A stretch of DNA of 64,000 nucleotides from Hyperoplus lanceolatus (lineage: Eukaryota > Chordata > Actinopteri > Uranoscopiformes > Ammodytidae), in the NCBI GenBank assembly GCA_026929865.2, contig CM049408.1, positions 4,355,001-4,419,000 on the forward strand. Reading direction: 5' to 3'. The first letter of the stretch is position 1, and every line of letters starts with the position of its first letter. Below, piece after piece: positions 1-11,391 of this stretch. The translations under genes and the position numbers were made by a program. Below the pieces are notes generated by a model. The model had not been told where the DNA came from. It worked only from the letters and a program-made list of their open reading frames with translations, and ran no database searches.

Positions 1-167
1 AAGTCAATTCTAGTATGCTGAAAATACATAAATGCCCCACTAACTCAAATAGCATTTTGGAGTATTGGTCTTTGGTCTATTCTTGACATTTCTTGACATA
101 ATGAAAAAAAAATGCACTTTAGTATGTAGTGTAGTAAAAAGAAAAAGTATGTGATTTGGAATGCAGG
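1..167 (+). mobile_element. MITE family A, copy 1 (right part, cut by window edge)
   Basis: This is the right two thirds of a short non-autonomous DNA element that recurs at 4179-4454, 6222-6505, 13131-13255, 37317-37601 and 55870-56098. The shared inner text includes TAGTATGCTGAAAATACA and GCCCCACTAACTC. The element ends with GTATGTGATTTGGAATGCAG, the inverted complement of the left end seen in complete copies. It has no coding capacity. Its left end lies outside the window. Confidence 0.7.
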
Positions 168-719
168 AATTGTTTTTGAAAGGCACGAGGAGTTTTTCTC
201 CTCATGACGAGTAAACTGCCTTGACATGTAACAATGGTTTAATGCCTATCTGATAAATTCAACTAAAAAACTCATCATTTTGCTGTTGAGCCCTAATACT
301 GTATAGGCCCCCCCCCCCCATCATGTGTATACACAACGTAGTGTTCTGCTACTTGAGGACAATCTAACCTGTCTTGACATAATATCGGACAGGGTTTGGG
401 CTCTCAGGTTTGGGCATCAGCAGTTGGATTTAGTTATGTCATGAGTGAAGAATGATCTCAGTTAACTCCACCTTACAAACGTTTTGGGACAACCTTCAAC
501 ACCCATACTCTCCGCCGATGATTTCCCCACACATTCAGAATGTAAATACCAAATGTGTGTCATATCCAAGATCATGTAGTTCCACCTCAAATAAAACATA
601 TTGGCCTTTTGCTAGATTAATCATTTCTCACACCTGGACAATTCCCAATGTGCCAATATACAATTTATGTATTATTATAATAAAAAAATTAATGCAAATG
701 TCGGCACTTTGAAGTTAAT
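168..719. other. AT-rich DNA without recognised genes
   Basis: I see no coding signal here. The stretch contains a 12-base C run at 308-319 and an AT-rich end near 660-700. An 86-codon open frame (452-712) has no recognisable domain, codon bias or splice context and is taken as chance. Confidence 0.5.
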
Positions 720-1030
720 TATATCTCTAGTCCACAGCTCTGGTGTTAACACTTAGCGTTAGCATCGTAGCCAGCCTAGCACCCCCCACCCCCTCAGGAC
801 ACTGTGGCTCCCCACTATCACTATCACAACCCCCAATCACAGCGGATTAGGCGCTAACTAACCCTCCTTTAATTAACTCATGATTAGGTATTAATATCTG
901 TTGCAGGTTCCCTGGCTTGCAGTCGTCGCCTTAATAAGTGGATTAGCATTAGCCTCTCGCTGCTCCGGCTCTTCTCTCCGGCTAACAGATATCCATCCTG
1001 CACTCCATTACACCCCCCCTGCTAGCAGTC
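720..1030. promoter_or_regulatory. Candidate conserved non-coding island
   Basis: This is low-repeat DNA with dense AT-core words (TTAATTAACTCATGATTAG, GGATTAGCATTAG) and balanced composition, bounded by transposon-rich sequence. This texture is common in vertebrate developmental enhancers. The call is inference only: conservation cannot be seen from one sequence. Confidence 0.25.
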
Positions 1031-1286
1031 CCTCTTGGCTTCCTCTGGCAACTGTTCAAAAGCAGAATTTCCCTGCTTAGTTCATTCTCGTGGTCAGAGT
1101 GGATGGGCTCAGTGTTATGAACACTTTCGTTCAAATAGAATTACAACACATTATATACAATGCAATATGCCTTTTGTAAAGCAGGAGAATAATACTCGGC
1201 TTTGCTTTAGATATTATAAGAAATGCTATGTAGATACAGTTTATGGTCTGCGATGATACCCTTCCACTTTTCAATAATACCACTTA

Positions 1287-2252
1287 CAGTTGATGGTGGA
1301 ACATCAAGGACATTTTGGTTCAAGGGCCACATACAGCCTCTCTGATCTCAAGTGGGCCGGACCAGTAAAATAATGGCAAAATAACGTACATAGGCCTATG
1401 TCAACTCCAAATCCCTAGCTTTGTTTTTCAGTAACATGCTTTATCACTCAGCCTAAATTTGTAACCTACATTATCACGGATCACAAGGGATCTCTGTAGC
1501 CCCCAGGAAATGTCTTAGTAAAGGTTGCTGCTGGCCACGGGAATAGGAGGTGCGGCGCGCAGCTCTGCAGCAAATTTTTTGGGGGTATTTTGCTCAAAGA
1601 TGCCAATGTGCACTAATGAAATAAACAACTGTTTATTTGAATACACAAATACAACAGGCACTGACCTTACAGTTGTCCAATGTTGTTTACTATACTGTAT
1701 GTACAGGGACACATTTTGTGCAAACATGCAGACTGTACAAAATACAATTAAATAAAAGTGCAACTTCCACTGTTTTGATTTATTTTTAAATACAGAGGTT
1801 ATTGGTTGTTTTGGAATTCTATTTTCCCAATTTAAAACATAAAAATAAAGCAGCATGGAAAATTAGGAAATAAATCTTGTAGGCCTACACTAGCATGCTC
1901 CTGCTCGTTTTGTGCGTGCAGAGCCGCAGACACACCGCGCTTGCTAGTACATTAATTGTTCAGCACTAAAAATAAATTAATTTTTTATTTTTTTTGGTTT
2001 TTACTTTGCCATAAAGCACTGGAGGAAACATTAATAGCGGTGAAGCAGGATTGTCATTTACCATTTCCCACGTTGCTTAAATGTGCTTTTTTTATTTTGG
2101 CTGCCCCCTAGCGGCTGGAGTGAGCATTTTGGTTATTTCTTTAAAAATTCATAACTCCTCAGGAATGGGCTAGAGACTTACTTTATTTTTTTAAATGCTC
2201 AGAAATGTGTGCTCTACAAGTCGCGCCGCGGGCCGTATGTTTGACACCACTG
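1287..2252 (+). mobile_element. hAT-like non-autonomous DNA transposon (degenerate)
   Basis: The left end carries the words TTCAAGGGCCACATACAGCC and AGTGGGCCGGACCAGTAAAA. The right end reads GGGCCGTATGTTTGACACCA then CTG. These match the terminal text of a common fish hAT-like repeat whose ends read CAG-GGTGTCAAAC. The interior is AT-rich and non-coding; the overlapping open frames on both strands are not transposase-like. The left terminus is decayed and no clear 8-bp target duplication is left, so the ends are approximate. Confidence 0.55.
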
Positions 2253-2586
2253 ATCTAGGAGGTAAGACATTTTACCAACTGACTTGTTGCAACAGTATCC
2301 TATTACACTAGAATGTTTGAATTCAGTGACTCTTTTGATCCACTCATTACTTTATTAATGATGTGAACACAGACTGCATTGCTATTGGCTTGCTTTAAAA
2401 CACATGTGGCAACGCGGGAGCGAATGACACACCTGAATTCAATGATTAAGGGTTGGGGTTGGGGCCCAATACCTTTGGCCATACAGTGTATAGTCTTAAC
2501 CCTGACACTTAATCAGTATCCAATCAGTATAACTGTGTGTGAGCACTCCTTCTCTGCAGCAAGGCTATCATTAAGTGACTCATTTA

Positions 2587-3227
2587 GGCCTTTCACACCG
2601 CAGCAAAATTGGAGCCGGTTCTGGGCTAGTTCGGAGCTAGAGACAGTGTTTTGGTTTCACAACGCCAAAGAACCGGCTCCGGCCTGTAAAAACCGGTTCA
2701 ACTCAAACACCAGGATTGAGCAGGGTCTAAATCAAGAACTGCTTTTACGCCAGGGACAGGGGGCGGGGTTATCCTTACCTTCATGGAGGGATTATCCTGA
2801 CCAACCAGACCAACTCAAAGCTCAAACCTCATGCCCGCCATATTTAAAAACACCGCTACTACGAGACGTAAACATAACATAATTACCGAACGTAGCGATC
2901 AAATTGACCGGCGAAAATACGCTGTATGGGTCCTGTTTGCAAAGTAGGGTGACCAGATCCCAATTCACCAGATGTGGGACAAAGACTACGTTTGTGCGGG
3001 ACTGTGCCGTTTTTTTTAGCAAAATAAACTTGTGTCACCACCGGTAATGCCAGAGACACGGCTTTCTATATTAAAAAACACTATCTTTAGATCAGTGCGC
3101 AGCAGTTAAGTTACTGTTAAACAAATAGAGCATTAAGGCTGCGGCTTCACATTAAAAGCATTTCACTTTGAACTGGCCACAGCACCAGCCCGGAACTGGC
3201 TCATGGTTCTTTTTGGTGTGAAAGGCC
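2587..3227 (+). mobile_element. PIF/Harbinger-like MITE with TTA target duplication
   Basis: The element begins GGCCTTTCACACC and ends GGTGTGAAAGGCC, a perfect 13-bp terminal inverted repeat. Similarity continues inward with GAGCCGGTTCTGGGCTAG on the left and its near-complement on the right. It is flanked by TTA on both sides (2584-2586 and 3228-3230). A 3-bp TTA/TAA duplication with GGCC ends is the mark of the PIF/Harbinger superfamily. No transposase frame is present, so it would have been moved in trans. A related fragment lies about 600 bp downstream in reverse orientation. Confidence 0.7.
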
Positions 3228-3468
3228 TTATTGAGGCCACTACAGGTAGGTCCACACCACAGCCTGCTGGCGGCTTTTGATGGGGAATGGTGTTGTTCGT
3301 ATTGAAATGGCTGCTGAAGTAGCTAGGGCTAATGAGCCCTATAGTTATGCACTGCATTAGGGCCAGAAGACCCCGCAGAGACCCTTTAACCTGCGGACGA
3401 CAGGGCCATGATTATGTTCACCACAGGGTAGGCATGACCAGAGGACCAGAGGCTGCTCTGATATACAC

Positions 3469-3470
<2 letters not shown>

Positions 3471-3525
<55 letters not shown>
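3471..3525 (+). repeat. (GT)n microsatellite, 55 bp
   Basis: Uninterrupted GT dinucleotide tract. It creates an artificial Cys-Val open frame. Confidence 0.97.
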
Positions 3526-3527
<2 letters not shown>

Positions 3528-3834
3528 TACCTGGTCACATGCATGTCGGGACTGGAAGAGAAAGTATGATGAACACCTTTTTTATTCATTTTTGTAGTAA
3601 CATCCATTCATTTCTAATAGGGTTAGGGTTTTTGGGGCATTTGAATGCTTTATTAGATAGTTCGGAGAGACCGTAAACATTGCCAGTCTCCCGGCTGACG
3701 CTGGCGCTAACTTTATGACCAGCAACAAACAAACAAAAAAGCAGCGGATACATAATATTTATGTTTCTGGCTTTGCTTTGTTAGCCAAACATGACTTATC
3801 CAGTGTATTTGTGCTGCACATGGGGATCGCTACA
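3526..3834. other. Spacer without recognised genes
   Basis: Low-repeat DNA with no coding signal. A short telomere-like run (TAGGGTTAGGGTTT near 3620) has only two units and is not a telomeric array. Confidence 0.4.
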
Positions 3835-4050
3835 TACACCGATGATTGGATCATGTCTCGTAGTGCATCTTTTGAATACGGTTGACACAAAGTTTAAGTT
3901 GATCTGGCTGGTCAAGATACTCCTGAACCCTGACATAAGCGTCCTGGTTCCAAACCCAGTAAAGAGTTGGTGCTGCTCTTGATCCAGGTTTTCCTGGCCT
4001 AGAACCGGTTCTTTGGCGGTTGAGAACCAAAGAACTGGTTCCCCCGAAGA
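3835..4050 (-). mobile_element. Fragment related to the PIF/Harbinger-like MITE, reverse orientation
   Basis: Read on the minus strand, this segment carries the same ordered words as the MITE at 2587-3227: CGCCAAAGAACCGG (complement at 4005-4018), then text resembling CCAGACCAACTCAAA, then CTACGAGAC (complement at 3855-3863). The first and last words are about 160 bp apart here and about 200 bp apart in the other copy, so one of them has indels. Terminal repeats are not visible; it is an internal, diverged fragment. Confidence 0.5.
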
Positions 4051-4178
4051 TGAAAACGTATTTACAGTACATGGGTTTAACATACTGTAACTGTCCTGAT
4101 ATTTCACTATAGGTGTGCTAGAGGTTGCACAGGCATATGGTACAGCTGTTTTACTGAGAAGTAAAACAATTAAATTGA

Positions 4179-4454
4179 CCCTGGGTTCCAAATCACATAC
4201 TCTTTTTTTTTTACTACACTACATACTAAAGTACAGACGAGTTTTAGGGAGAGAAAAAAAATCTGATAAGGAAGATTTTTTTCATTATGTCGAGAAATGT
4301 CAAGAATAAAGAGAAACACTGCAACATGTAATTGGAGTTAGTGGGGCATTTAGATATTTTTGGCATACTATAATTGACGTGCATGTATTGGGACATCCTA
4401 AATCTTTTACTGGCGTACTAAATAGCAGGGAAGTATGGGGATAAATGTGCAGGG
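4179..4454 (-). mobile_element. MITE family A, copy 2
   Basis: Reverse-oriented member of family A. It starts CCCTGGGTTCCAAATCACAT, contains GGAGTTAGTGGGGCATTTA and GCATGTATTGGGACATCC, and ends near TGTGCAGGG. It is about 276 bp long. Target duplications could not be resolved. Confidence 0.7.
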
Positions 4455-4810
4455 TAAATGTGCATCTCTCTTGCAACATTGACCTCCAGGGCATGTGTTT
4501 CTGCTGAGAACGATCATAAAACACTCAAGATGACATTTTCACCGACACAGAACTGTCATGGCTTCTCCTGACCCTTTAACTACAGAGGCATACAAATGTT
4601 CTTAAGGAGAAAAAAAAAACCACTTGTGATATTTAGCAGGTGTTGAAAAGGATTCGTAGGAGAGAAAATACATTTTCCAGCATATTAATGCCAGCCACCT
4701 GCATCACTTAGCAGGTCCAAGGAGCAGCTTTTCAGGGAGCACACTCACAATTTAATGAGAGCATGCTTGAGAAATGCACTAGCAGCCAGCATCAGAGCAG
4801 GCCCTCAACA

Positions 4811-4812
<2 letters not shown>

Positions 4813-4868
<56 letters not shown>
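4813..4868 (+). repeat. (GT)n microsatellite, 56 bp
   Basis: Uninterrupted GT tract. Confidence 0.97.
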
Positions 4869-4870
<2 letters not shown>

Positions 4871-5236
4871 ATTTAAGTATTTACAGCTGGCCTGCGACGG
4901 CGGAGTCAGCTCTTTACATGTGACAGTATGGCGAAGGATTAAATGAATGTAATGTGGGTAGGAATGAGGGGCCAGGGAGAAGTGATCACAGCAAATTGAA
5001 CTTGAACCTTTTTTTCATTTTGCGATGTTTATGAAGGAAGGTTTTTTTCATCACAGTTGTTCTGGACTATTTCACATTTTAGGACAATGATAATAATAAT
5101 TCCAGCACATCAGTATAGACAAAGAATACATTTTTTATTTGTCATCATCTCAATGCCAAGATGGGCCGTTGTACAGTGGAAGGAAGCAATGCAATTTCTA
5201 TGATCTGGTCAGACAAGTTTTGCCAGAACCTCTTGG
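4869..5236. other. Spacer without recognised genes
   Basis: Moderately AT-rich DNA with no repeats or coding signal that I recognise. Confidence 0.4.
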
Positions 5237-5240
5237 TTAA

Positions 5241-5526
5241 AGGGTCAGTCCAACCAGACTGCAACACCACACATGTTTGTCTCAGTTGACTTGACTCCTA
5301 GCAGACAGTTTTGGTTTCATTTGCCTCATGTTCTGAAACATCTATCTCTAAGTTTTATTTTACACACAGAAGTAAAAAAAAAAATAAAGTCAATTCAATT
5401 CTTCTTTTGGTGTTCACTAAACATGCTCTGAACGGGCATCTTAACATTGCTTTGCCAAGGCACAATAGCATGATCATTTAGCTATTTAAATATATCTATA
5501 TATATTGTTTTTGGTGAACTAAGCCT
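5241..5526 (+). mobile_element. TTAA-flanked non-autonomous DNA element
   Basis: The 286-bp segment starts AGGGTCAGTCCAACCA and ends TGGTGAACTAAGCCT. The complement of the right end, AGGCTTAGTTCACCA, matches the left end with a few mismatches, giving a ~16-bp imperfect inverted repeat. Both flanks read TTAA (5237-5240 and 5527-5530), as expected for piggyBac- or Kolobok-type insertion. There is no open frame inside. Confidence 0.55.
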
Positions 5527-6221
5527 TTAACACTAGTGTTTTCTAGCAGTTTTAGAATCTACACACCCGATACCTTTAATCAATCAGTGAAATGTTTTTT
5601 GCCCCCCCCCCCCCCCCCCAGATGAACATAAATCTCAGTTTGATTCTGCACTGTAGGGAAACCAAGAAAAAACACCTTTACCCTTCTCTTCTGTCGGTTG
5701 TTTGATCATTAGGATCTAGATCTACAATACAGTTGCACACCTCCACACGCCTCCTCATTCAAGTCTGTCTATTTCTTTGTCTCTTTTTTCTTCTTCTTTT
5801 TTCACCTCTCTCCCTGCCTCTCTCTCTCTCCCTCTCTCTCTTCCGTCTTGCATAAATGCCAGCTCCCCTACCTGAAAGCCTTTTTGCTGCTGATTTACGA
5901 GCGAGTTTGTACCGTTCACATTATAAATCTCTCACCCCCCCCCTGTGACACTCCTCTGCTGGTATTCATCCACCATTTTTGTGTGTGTGTCTGTTTTGTT
6001 ACAGAGTGCTTTGGACTACGGCCAAGAGGGGGGGGGGGGCACTCTAGGATTATCCCAGAGGTTTAGCAGGAATGGAACGTGGATTTACAACCGACCTCGG
6101 CAGACCTGCGCGACCATCTCTACCTTTGTTTTTTTTTTTTGAGACCACTCAGATCATTTCTCAATGATAGAGAAAAAAAAATCTAAATGTGTGCACCAGA
6201 AAAGCCTCAAAGCCAATCTAA
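5527..6221. other. Spacer with C18 and G12 homopolymers
   Basis: It holds a run of 18 C (5602-5619), a pyrimidine-rich block (about 5765-5845, CTCTCTC-rich) and a run of 12 G (6028-6039). Short open frames here are fragmented and show no domain. Confidence 0.6.
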
Positions 6222-6505
6222 CTCTGCGTTCCAATACCCATACTTCCCTACTATTTAGCATGCCAGAAAAATATTTAGGATATCCCAGTACATGCAGGTC
6301 AATTGTAGTATGCTGAAAATACATACATGACCCACTAACTCAAATAACATTTTGGAGTATTTGTCTTTATTCTTGAAATTTATCTCAACATTATAAAACA
6401 AATCTTCCTTATCTGGTTTTTTTTCTCTCATGTGGCCCTACAACTCTTCTGTACTTTAGTATGTAGTGTAGTAAAAAGAAAGAGTATGTGATTTGGAACA
6501 CAGGG
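6222..6505 (+). mobile_element. MITE family A, copy 3
   Basis: Full-length member of about 284 bp. It starts CTCTGCGTTCCAATACCCAT, contains GTATGCTGAAAATACATACA and CCCACTAACTC, and ends GTATGTGATTTGGAACACAG. The ends form a ~22-bp inverted repeat with mismatches. Confidence 0.8.
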
Positions 6506-6572
6506 AATGAATGCTTCAAGACTCAAATAAAGACATGTTGGAAGCAGAGGGAGAAACACATACACCTTAGGT

Positions 6573-6573
<1 letters not shown>

Positions 6574-6608
<35 letters not shown>
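6574..6608 (+). repeat. (GT)n microsatellite, 35 bp
   Basis: Uninterrupted GT tract, directly 3' of a family A element. Confidence 0.95.
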
Positions 6609-6611
<3 letters not shown>

Positions 6612-8980
6612 ACTGGTGTCTTCTCTTAATGGTGATTTGGAAAGATTCTATTTGATATGGACATCACAATTACATTGGGCGAAACCAAAAGCAAACCTAC
6701 ATCGCCGGGGGGTTAAACCTCAAGACAAATTTTCCCCCAATCACTACACTACATTTCATGAAAATATTTCATGGGAAAATTGAAATCCAGGTGAAAATGA
6801 TGCTTCCCCCGATGCAGCTTGTTTGATTTGTTATACGGCCTTTTCTTATACTGTATGCTTGAACGTCATATGAACTTATGGCCATACATAACTCAATATA
6901 AGTATGGATGCTATGTAGCCCATAGGGAAACTGAGGCCTCATCATAAACTAATCTAGTTTGAACTAATACTGCATATTTAAGTCAAATGATCTAGTAATC
7001 TTATTGTTTTTTTCTATTAAACACATGCAAAGGGGAATCATGTCTCTACAATCAGGTGCAGCCTTTGAGTCAATAGGAAGTAATAATAATCTTCTTTTAT
7101 TCTCAATCTAATGCTGTTTAGACACACATGTACTTACAAGAAAAAGGTCACAGGTCATCCAAGTGTCATGTTAGGAAAAAATATATACCGTGTAGATCCC
7201 AACACGTATGTGTATAGCTATTAACAAATATTGATCATATTGGAAATCAAATGCTGTTATTGATGAGGGACAATGATATTGACATGTATTACAGTACTTC
7301 AACTATATCATTTACATATAAGGTGATGTAACAGATTGTGTGTGGGCATGCTCATGACAGGAGACATACAGTATATATTGAATCAAAGGCAGAATGTGGT
7401 GCCAACACCTTATAATAGCCACCAGTTCAGAAAGTATTCGAACTTCACCGACTTCAGGTGTGAGAAAAGCAGTTTCTGCAAGTTTATCTTAGCTAGGGAT
7501 TGAGTGTTTAAAGGAACATCAATATCTCTGCAGTTATCATTTGGTTAAAAAGATTATTATCTAACATTTCTGCAGCCAGCACCAGCCCAGTGCCACTAAA
7601 AAACAAAGTTTAAGGCCAACATCAGGCCACACCGGCAAAAGTGGGAATAAGGATATAATGAAGGTCCTGTTAATAAAGAATGTTTATCATGAACTCACAT
7701 TAATATACTCACATTGATACACTGTAACAATGGCTTTGTGGTGTGTGTATAATCTTAAAACACAATATCACAAAGGTGTGTATTTGTCACATAATGACTC
7801 CTCTCCAAGTATTTAGAAGGGCAATGAAACAATGTTATACCTTTTGTAAAGGAAGTTCAATACTTTGCAGCCAAATGTATTCAATTCAATGCTTTTCATA
7901 TCGGTGGCATCTGAGCAGGGGGGGGGGGGGTTCTCTCCCCTCCCTCCCCATCTGGATGCCATTATTCCCGCAGTATTCCCGACAACCTGCGTTGAGCCTT
8001 GGCTTTAATCACTCAGCAAGGGGCTGTCTGAAAAAGGTCAGCCCCATTGATTAAGTATGGAGAGGGAGAGTTGTCATATTTTATGCCGGGTCGCCCCGAT
8101 GTCTCTATAATTCTCTATTGGAGACTGGGGTTGTTTCGGGGGGGGGACTTCAAGATTACCTAGACATTTGGAGATGTTCTCTCTCTCATGTCGGAACACC
8201 GCTAACAGAATAAATCAGTCCAGCTTTTAAGGTGGAATATGTGAATTTTGAATACTTTGCTGCAACCTATGATACTGGACGTGGGCTTTCTGAAAGGTCA
8301 TCTGGTCATCAAATAGCGAGTTCATTATGGTTCATATGGACTTTACATCGATTTTTGATCACTTTAGATTTATTTTTATTTTTAAATGAGTATGTCTAAA
8401 TATAACGAAGAGTTAAATTAAGGTTAGCACTCGCTTCGTTTGAGTAGCATCTAGACAACTCATCACCTGTGTGCCCAGAGTGCCTAGCAATGGTCACTGT
8501 CCAAGTTTCCCAAGTATAACTCTGGAACAGGTACAAAATGATCATATTTGCACCAACTCTGGCACATCTCAACAACTTTTTTTTTTTTTGCTACAACACG
8601 TGTGCAACAAGTATTCCAATAATATCAATATTTGTTGCCCGTATGTTTTAAACCTATAGTCTATCCGCCGGCAGTATTCTCCAGTATATATATATATTTG
8701 TCATCTGTCATTATGTACAGCAGTTACTGAGGCAGTCTAGAGCGGTGAAGTTACCGGGGTTTGTTGTACGCTCTTTACACTGCTGCTCAGTCACTTGTGC
8801 CGCCATTGTTACGTTTGCGTATATAAACACAGTGGTCTCCGGGACAGGTCTATATCATTCTGCATGATCCCTCATGGAGCGCATCATATCTTCCATGTAT
8901 TTGTCACACATTATGTCTAATATGAGAAACCAAACAGCACACGCTGCAGCTGAAGTAAAAACAAATTAAATTAAGTATTT
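6609..8980. other. Low-repeat intergenic or intronic DNA
   Basis: I see no exon-like frame. Notable points are a G13 run at 7918-7930 and AT-rich patches (TATATATATAT near 8686). The open frame at 7743-8054 crosses the G run and has no recognisable domain. Confidence 0.45.
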
Positions 8981-9233
8981 AAACACTTTCCAATAAGGGT
9001 ACATTAATTGACTGTTAGCTAAGGCTTAATAACTAACTGTTAGGCTAAGATACTGACTAACTAAGCATAGCTAATGCTCAACCAAGCATTAACTCAACGG
9101 TTAATAAGACTAAGACTTGACAGTTAGTTAATGCCTAATAAGAATTAACTTTGCATTGAATAACCATTACTAGCATTAACTAAGCACTAACTAATAATAG
9201 TTCATTAATGTATCCTTTATTCTAAAGTGTTAC
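8981..9233. mobile_element. MITE family D (AACACTTT ends)
   Basis: The left end reads AACACTTTCCAATAAGGGTA then CATTAAT. The complement of the right end reads GTAACACTTTAGAATAAAGG then ATACATTAATG. The interior is filled with short variants of TAACTAA and TTAGTTAATGC. The end text resembles that of family B (GGTAACACTTTATAATAA) but the interior differs. A right-end fragment of the same kind lies at 18057-18112. Confidence 0.6.
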
Positions 9234-9439
9234 ATATCAATCCCATCAATCCAGACCCTTGACTTTCTTAATGTGAGGATCAGGCCCTGCTACGGACCGG
9301 CAAGGTAGTTTGAGAATCATTTTTATTCCATGAATTACTCATAGCCGCCACGGTTTGGTTTGACAGATCATCAGACATATAGCAGAGTGGAGGACACAAC
9401 ATACTGACAGAGTGAGCGACATAGGGAATTAGAGCCAGG

Positions 9440-9440
<1 letters not shown>

Positions 9441-9507
<67 letters not shown>

Positions 9508-9510
9508 AGA
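9441..9510 (+). repeat. (AG)n microsatellite
   Basis: Purine-only AG tract with two interruptions (ATAG near 9451 and AGAAGAG near 9501). Confidence 0.95.
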
Positions 9511-9671
9511 CAGATAACAAGGTTGTCAGCTAACAGACAGGCATCATATGCCGGGGACAACATGCCTGGACCTGGGGGTTGACCTACCAATGACCTGCTT
9601 GCTGACGCTGGAGTGTTTGTGATTGAAAGAGTTTAAACATATTGTGTTTTGTGTGTTCAAATATCGGGTGT

Positions 9672-9945
9672 TAGAGTGGTAGGATGGCCTAGAGAGGAAA
9701 GAGGGGCCAACCAGTAACCATGAGGTCGCTGGTTCAATCCCCGACACCGGACTGGAGGGTGTCAGTAGTAATACTAGTGGTGGCTGGTATTACATACAGT
9801 CGGTGTACATCTCTACCATTGTGTCCTTGAGCAAGACACTTAACCCCAAATTGCTCCAGGGGTGCTGTACCATGTCTGACCCTACACAAGGACCCCCTGC
9901 AAAATGTGGTAACTGAAGATGGGTATATTCTAAAAAAATATATAT
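9672..9945 (+). mobile_element. tRNA-derived SINE with conserved GTGTCCTTGAGCAAGACACT core
   Basis: A polymerase III B-box-like word GGTTCAATCCC sits at 9731. It is followed by the body word GTGTCCTTGAGCAAGACACT and TTAACCCC, a core shared by many fish SINEs, and the tail ends in an A/T-rich run. It is not a functional tRNA gene because the cloverleaf cannot be completed. The start is approximate. Confidence 0.7.
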
Positions 9946-11208
9946 ATTTCAATGTAATCATTGACTAATACAGTAACTTAACCTTAACACCAAGTCTGTG
10001 TTGTGTTTGGCTTGTGTGGTGAATCTACATCCCAATAAAACACTCCAATTCTTTCCATGGCAGCAACCATTTCACCAGGCAGTGTCGTGAGGACTTTGTT
10101 TTGGCCTGCACAGCTTTTCCATTGGATGCGGACCCAACTTCTTCTTTGACTTTGCTGCTGACCTTTTGCGATCCTTAGTGAATGCTGGTGGAACCCTTTC
10201 CATAAAAACATGCTCAAATGCCAGCCATTTTCACATTGTGACCTGGTGGTGTGCAAGTGGTTTTCCAGAGTCGAAAACTAAACATGAACAAGCAGCGTAT
10301 AGTCTGAAAGTAAGTGAGTTTACGAGAGCACTCCAAGAATACTGGAAGGGCTCTCCCAAGATTCATTTAGTTTCAATCGAGGCTGAAACATTTTCTGTCT
10401 ACCACTACCTTTTATGAAACACCCACTCATTAATCTCAATGTACTGTTTCTAGCTATATGTTAGTTGGGATGGCAATGACAAATCTTTTTGGTCTCTAGG
10501 TCACTTGGACCGATTTGTTCACCAATTTGGTTCAGAGTGAAATATCTTAACTATAGGATGGATTGCCGTGTCATTTGTTAGGATATTCACTTTGGCCACC
10601 CAGATGATGTATCCTAAGGACTTGGGCGAATCACCAAGAGAATTATATTTTTTTAAATTTTCTATCAAACATCTCTGAGCAACTATATGGTTCAAAACAG
10701 TCTTCTTATCATCTTATCATCACAAGTCCTTCTGCTTATTATCCTGTATGATAAACATTGTATGTCTTCATTGAATGTATATGTCACAATTTAAGAGGGC
10801 TTTTCAAAAGTATATTTCAGCTTCTGACATCATTTCAGACATAATGCCGACACCTGAGCATATCCACCAATGAGAATGACGAATAACCCTAATGTGAAAT
10901 CAAAAGGGATCACTTTCTGGTGCTTGGATTCATTTGACACATTGTTCTGATGATGACATTAATTATTTCTGCAGCCCACACTACTTTAGACTGTACACAT
11001 CCAACAAACTGACAGTGTGCAGAGGAAACAGTGGAAAAGAGTCGGGCAACATGGCTCCACTGACATGTCTTCTGTCTGTATTAATGGGTTTAAACACGAC
11101 AGGTTGAAAAGGCCTCTATAACACTTCTGTCAGAGAAAACAGTTGAGTTGAATGTAATAGCAGTATATGTTGTAGATTCTGAGGTTGCTTTAGAATATAA
11201 GGGGACTT
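9946..11208. other. Spacer with an old interspersed repeat at about 10495-10665
   Basis: No gene recognised. About 10540-10640 (AACTATAGGATGGATTGCCG, then CACCCAGATGATGTATCCTA) matches a phrase pattern seen repeatedly in fish intergenic DNA, probably an old interspersed repeat. The minus-strand frame at 9984-10256 (90 codons) has no domain that I recognise. Confidence 0.45.
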
Positions 11209-11391
11209 GGGGGCGCCCTTAGCTCAGTTAGTAGGGCGTCCCCCCCCCCATCCCTCACGGGCCGGGCCCAGCCGCAGACCCGGGTTCGATTCCAGCCCAC
11301 GGTCGTTCAGCCCACGGTCGGGCGTGGGTGCCCTTGATTTCCAACTGCCAAAAAAAAATTTAAATACAATTTTTTTTTTTTTTTTTTTTTT
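11209..11391 (+). mobile_element. tRNA-derived SINE, variant 3' body
   Basis: The head carries A-box-like TTAGCTCAGTTAGTAGGGCG and B-box GGGTTCGATTCC, the same head as the SINEs at 21569 and 47797. After GGTCGTTC the body differs: it repeats AGCCCACGGTCG and lacks the CTCTGCATGTC segment of the other two. It ends with an A9 run and is followed by a 22-base T run (about 11370-11391). Confidence 0.75.

Noticed and set aside
3618-3640. Telomere-like TAGGGTTAGGGTTT
   Set aside because: There are only two units and no array. A chance match is sufficient.
11209-11300. tRNA gene
   Set aside because: A and B boxes are present, but a full cloverleaf and acceptor stem are missing, and the same head occurs with SINE bodies elsewhere in the window. 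The same reasoning applies at 9672, 11995, 17517, 21569 and 47797.
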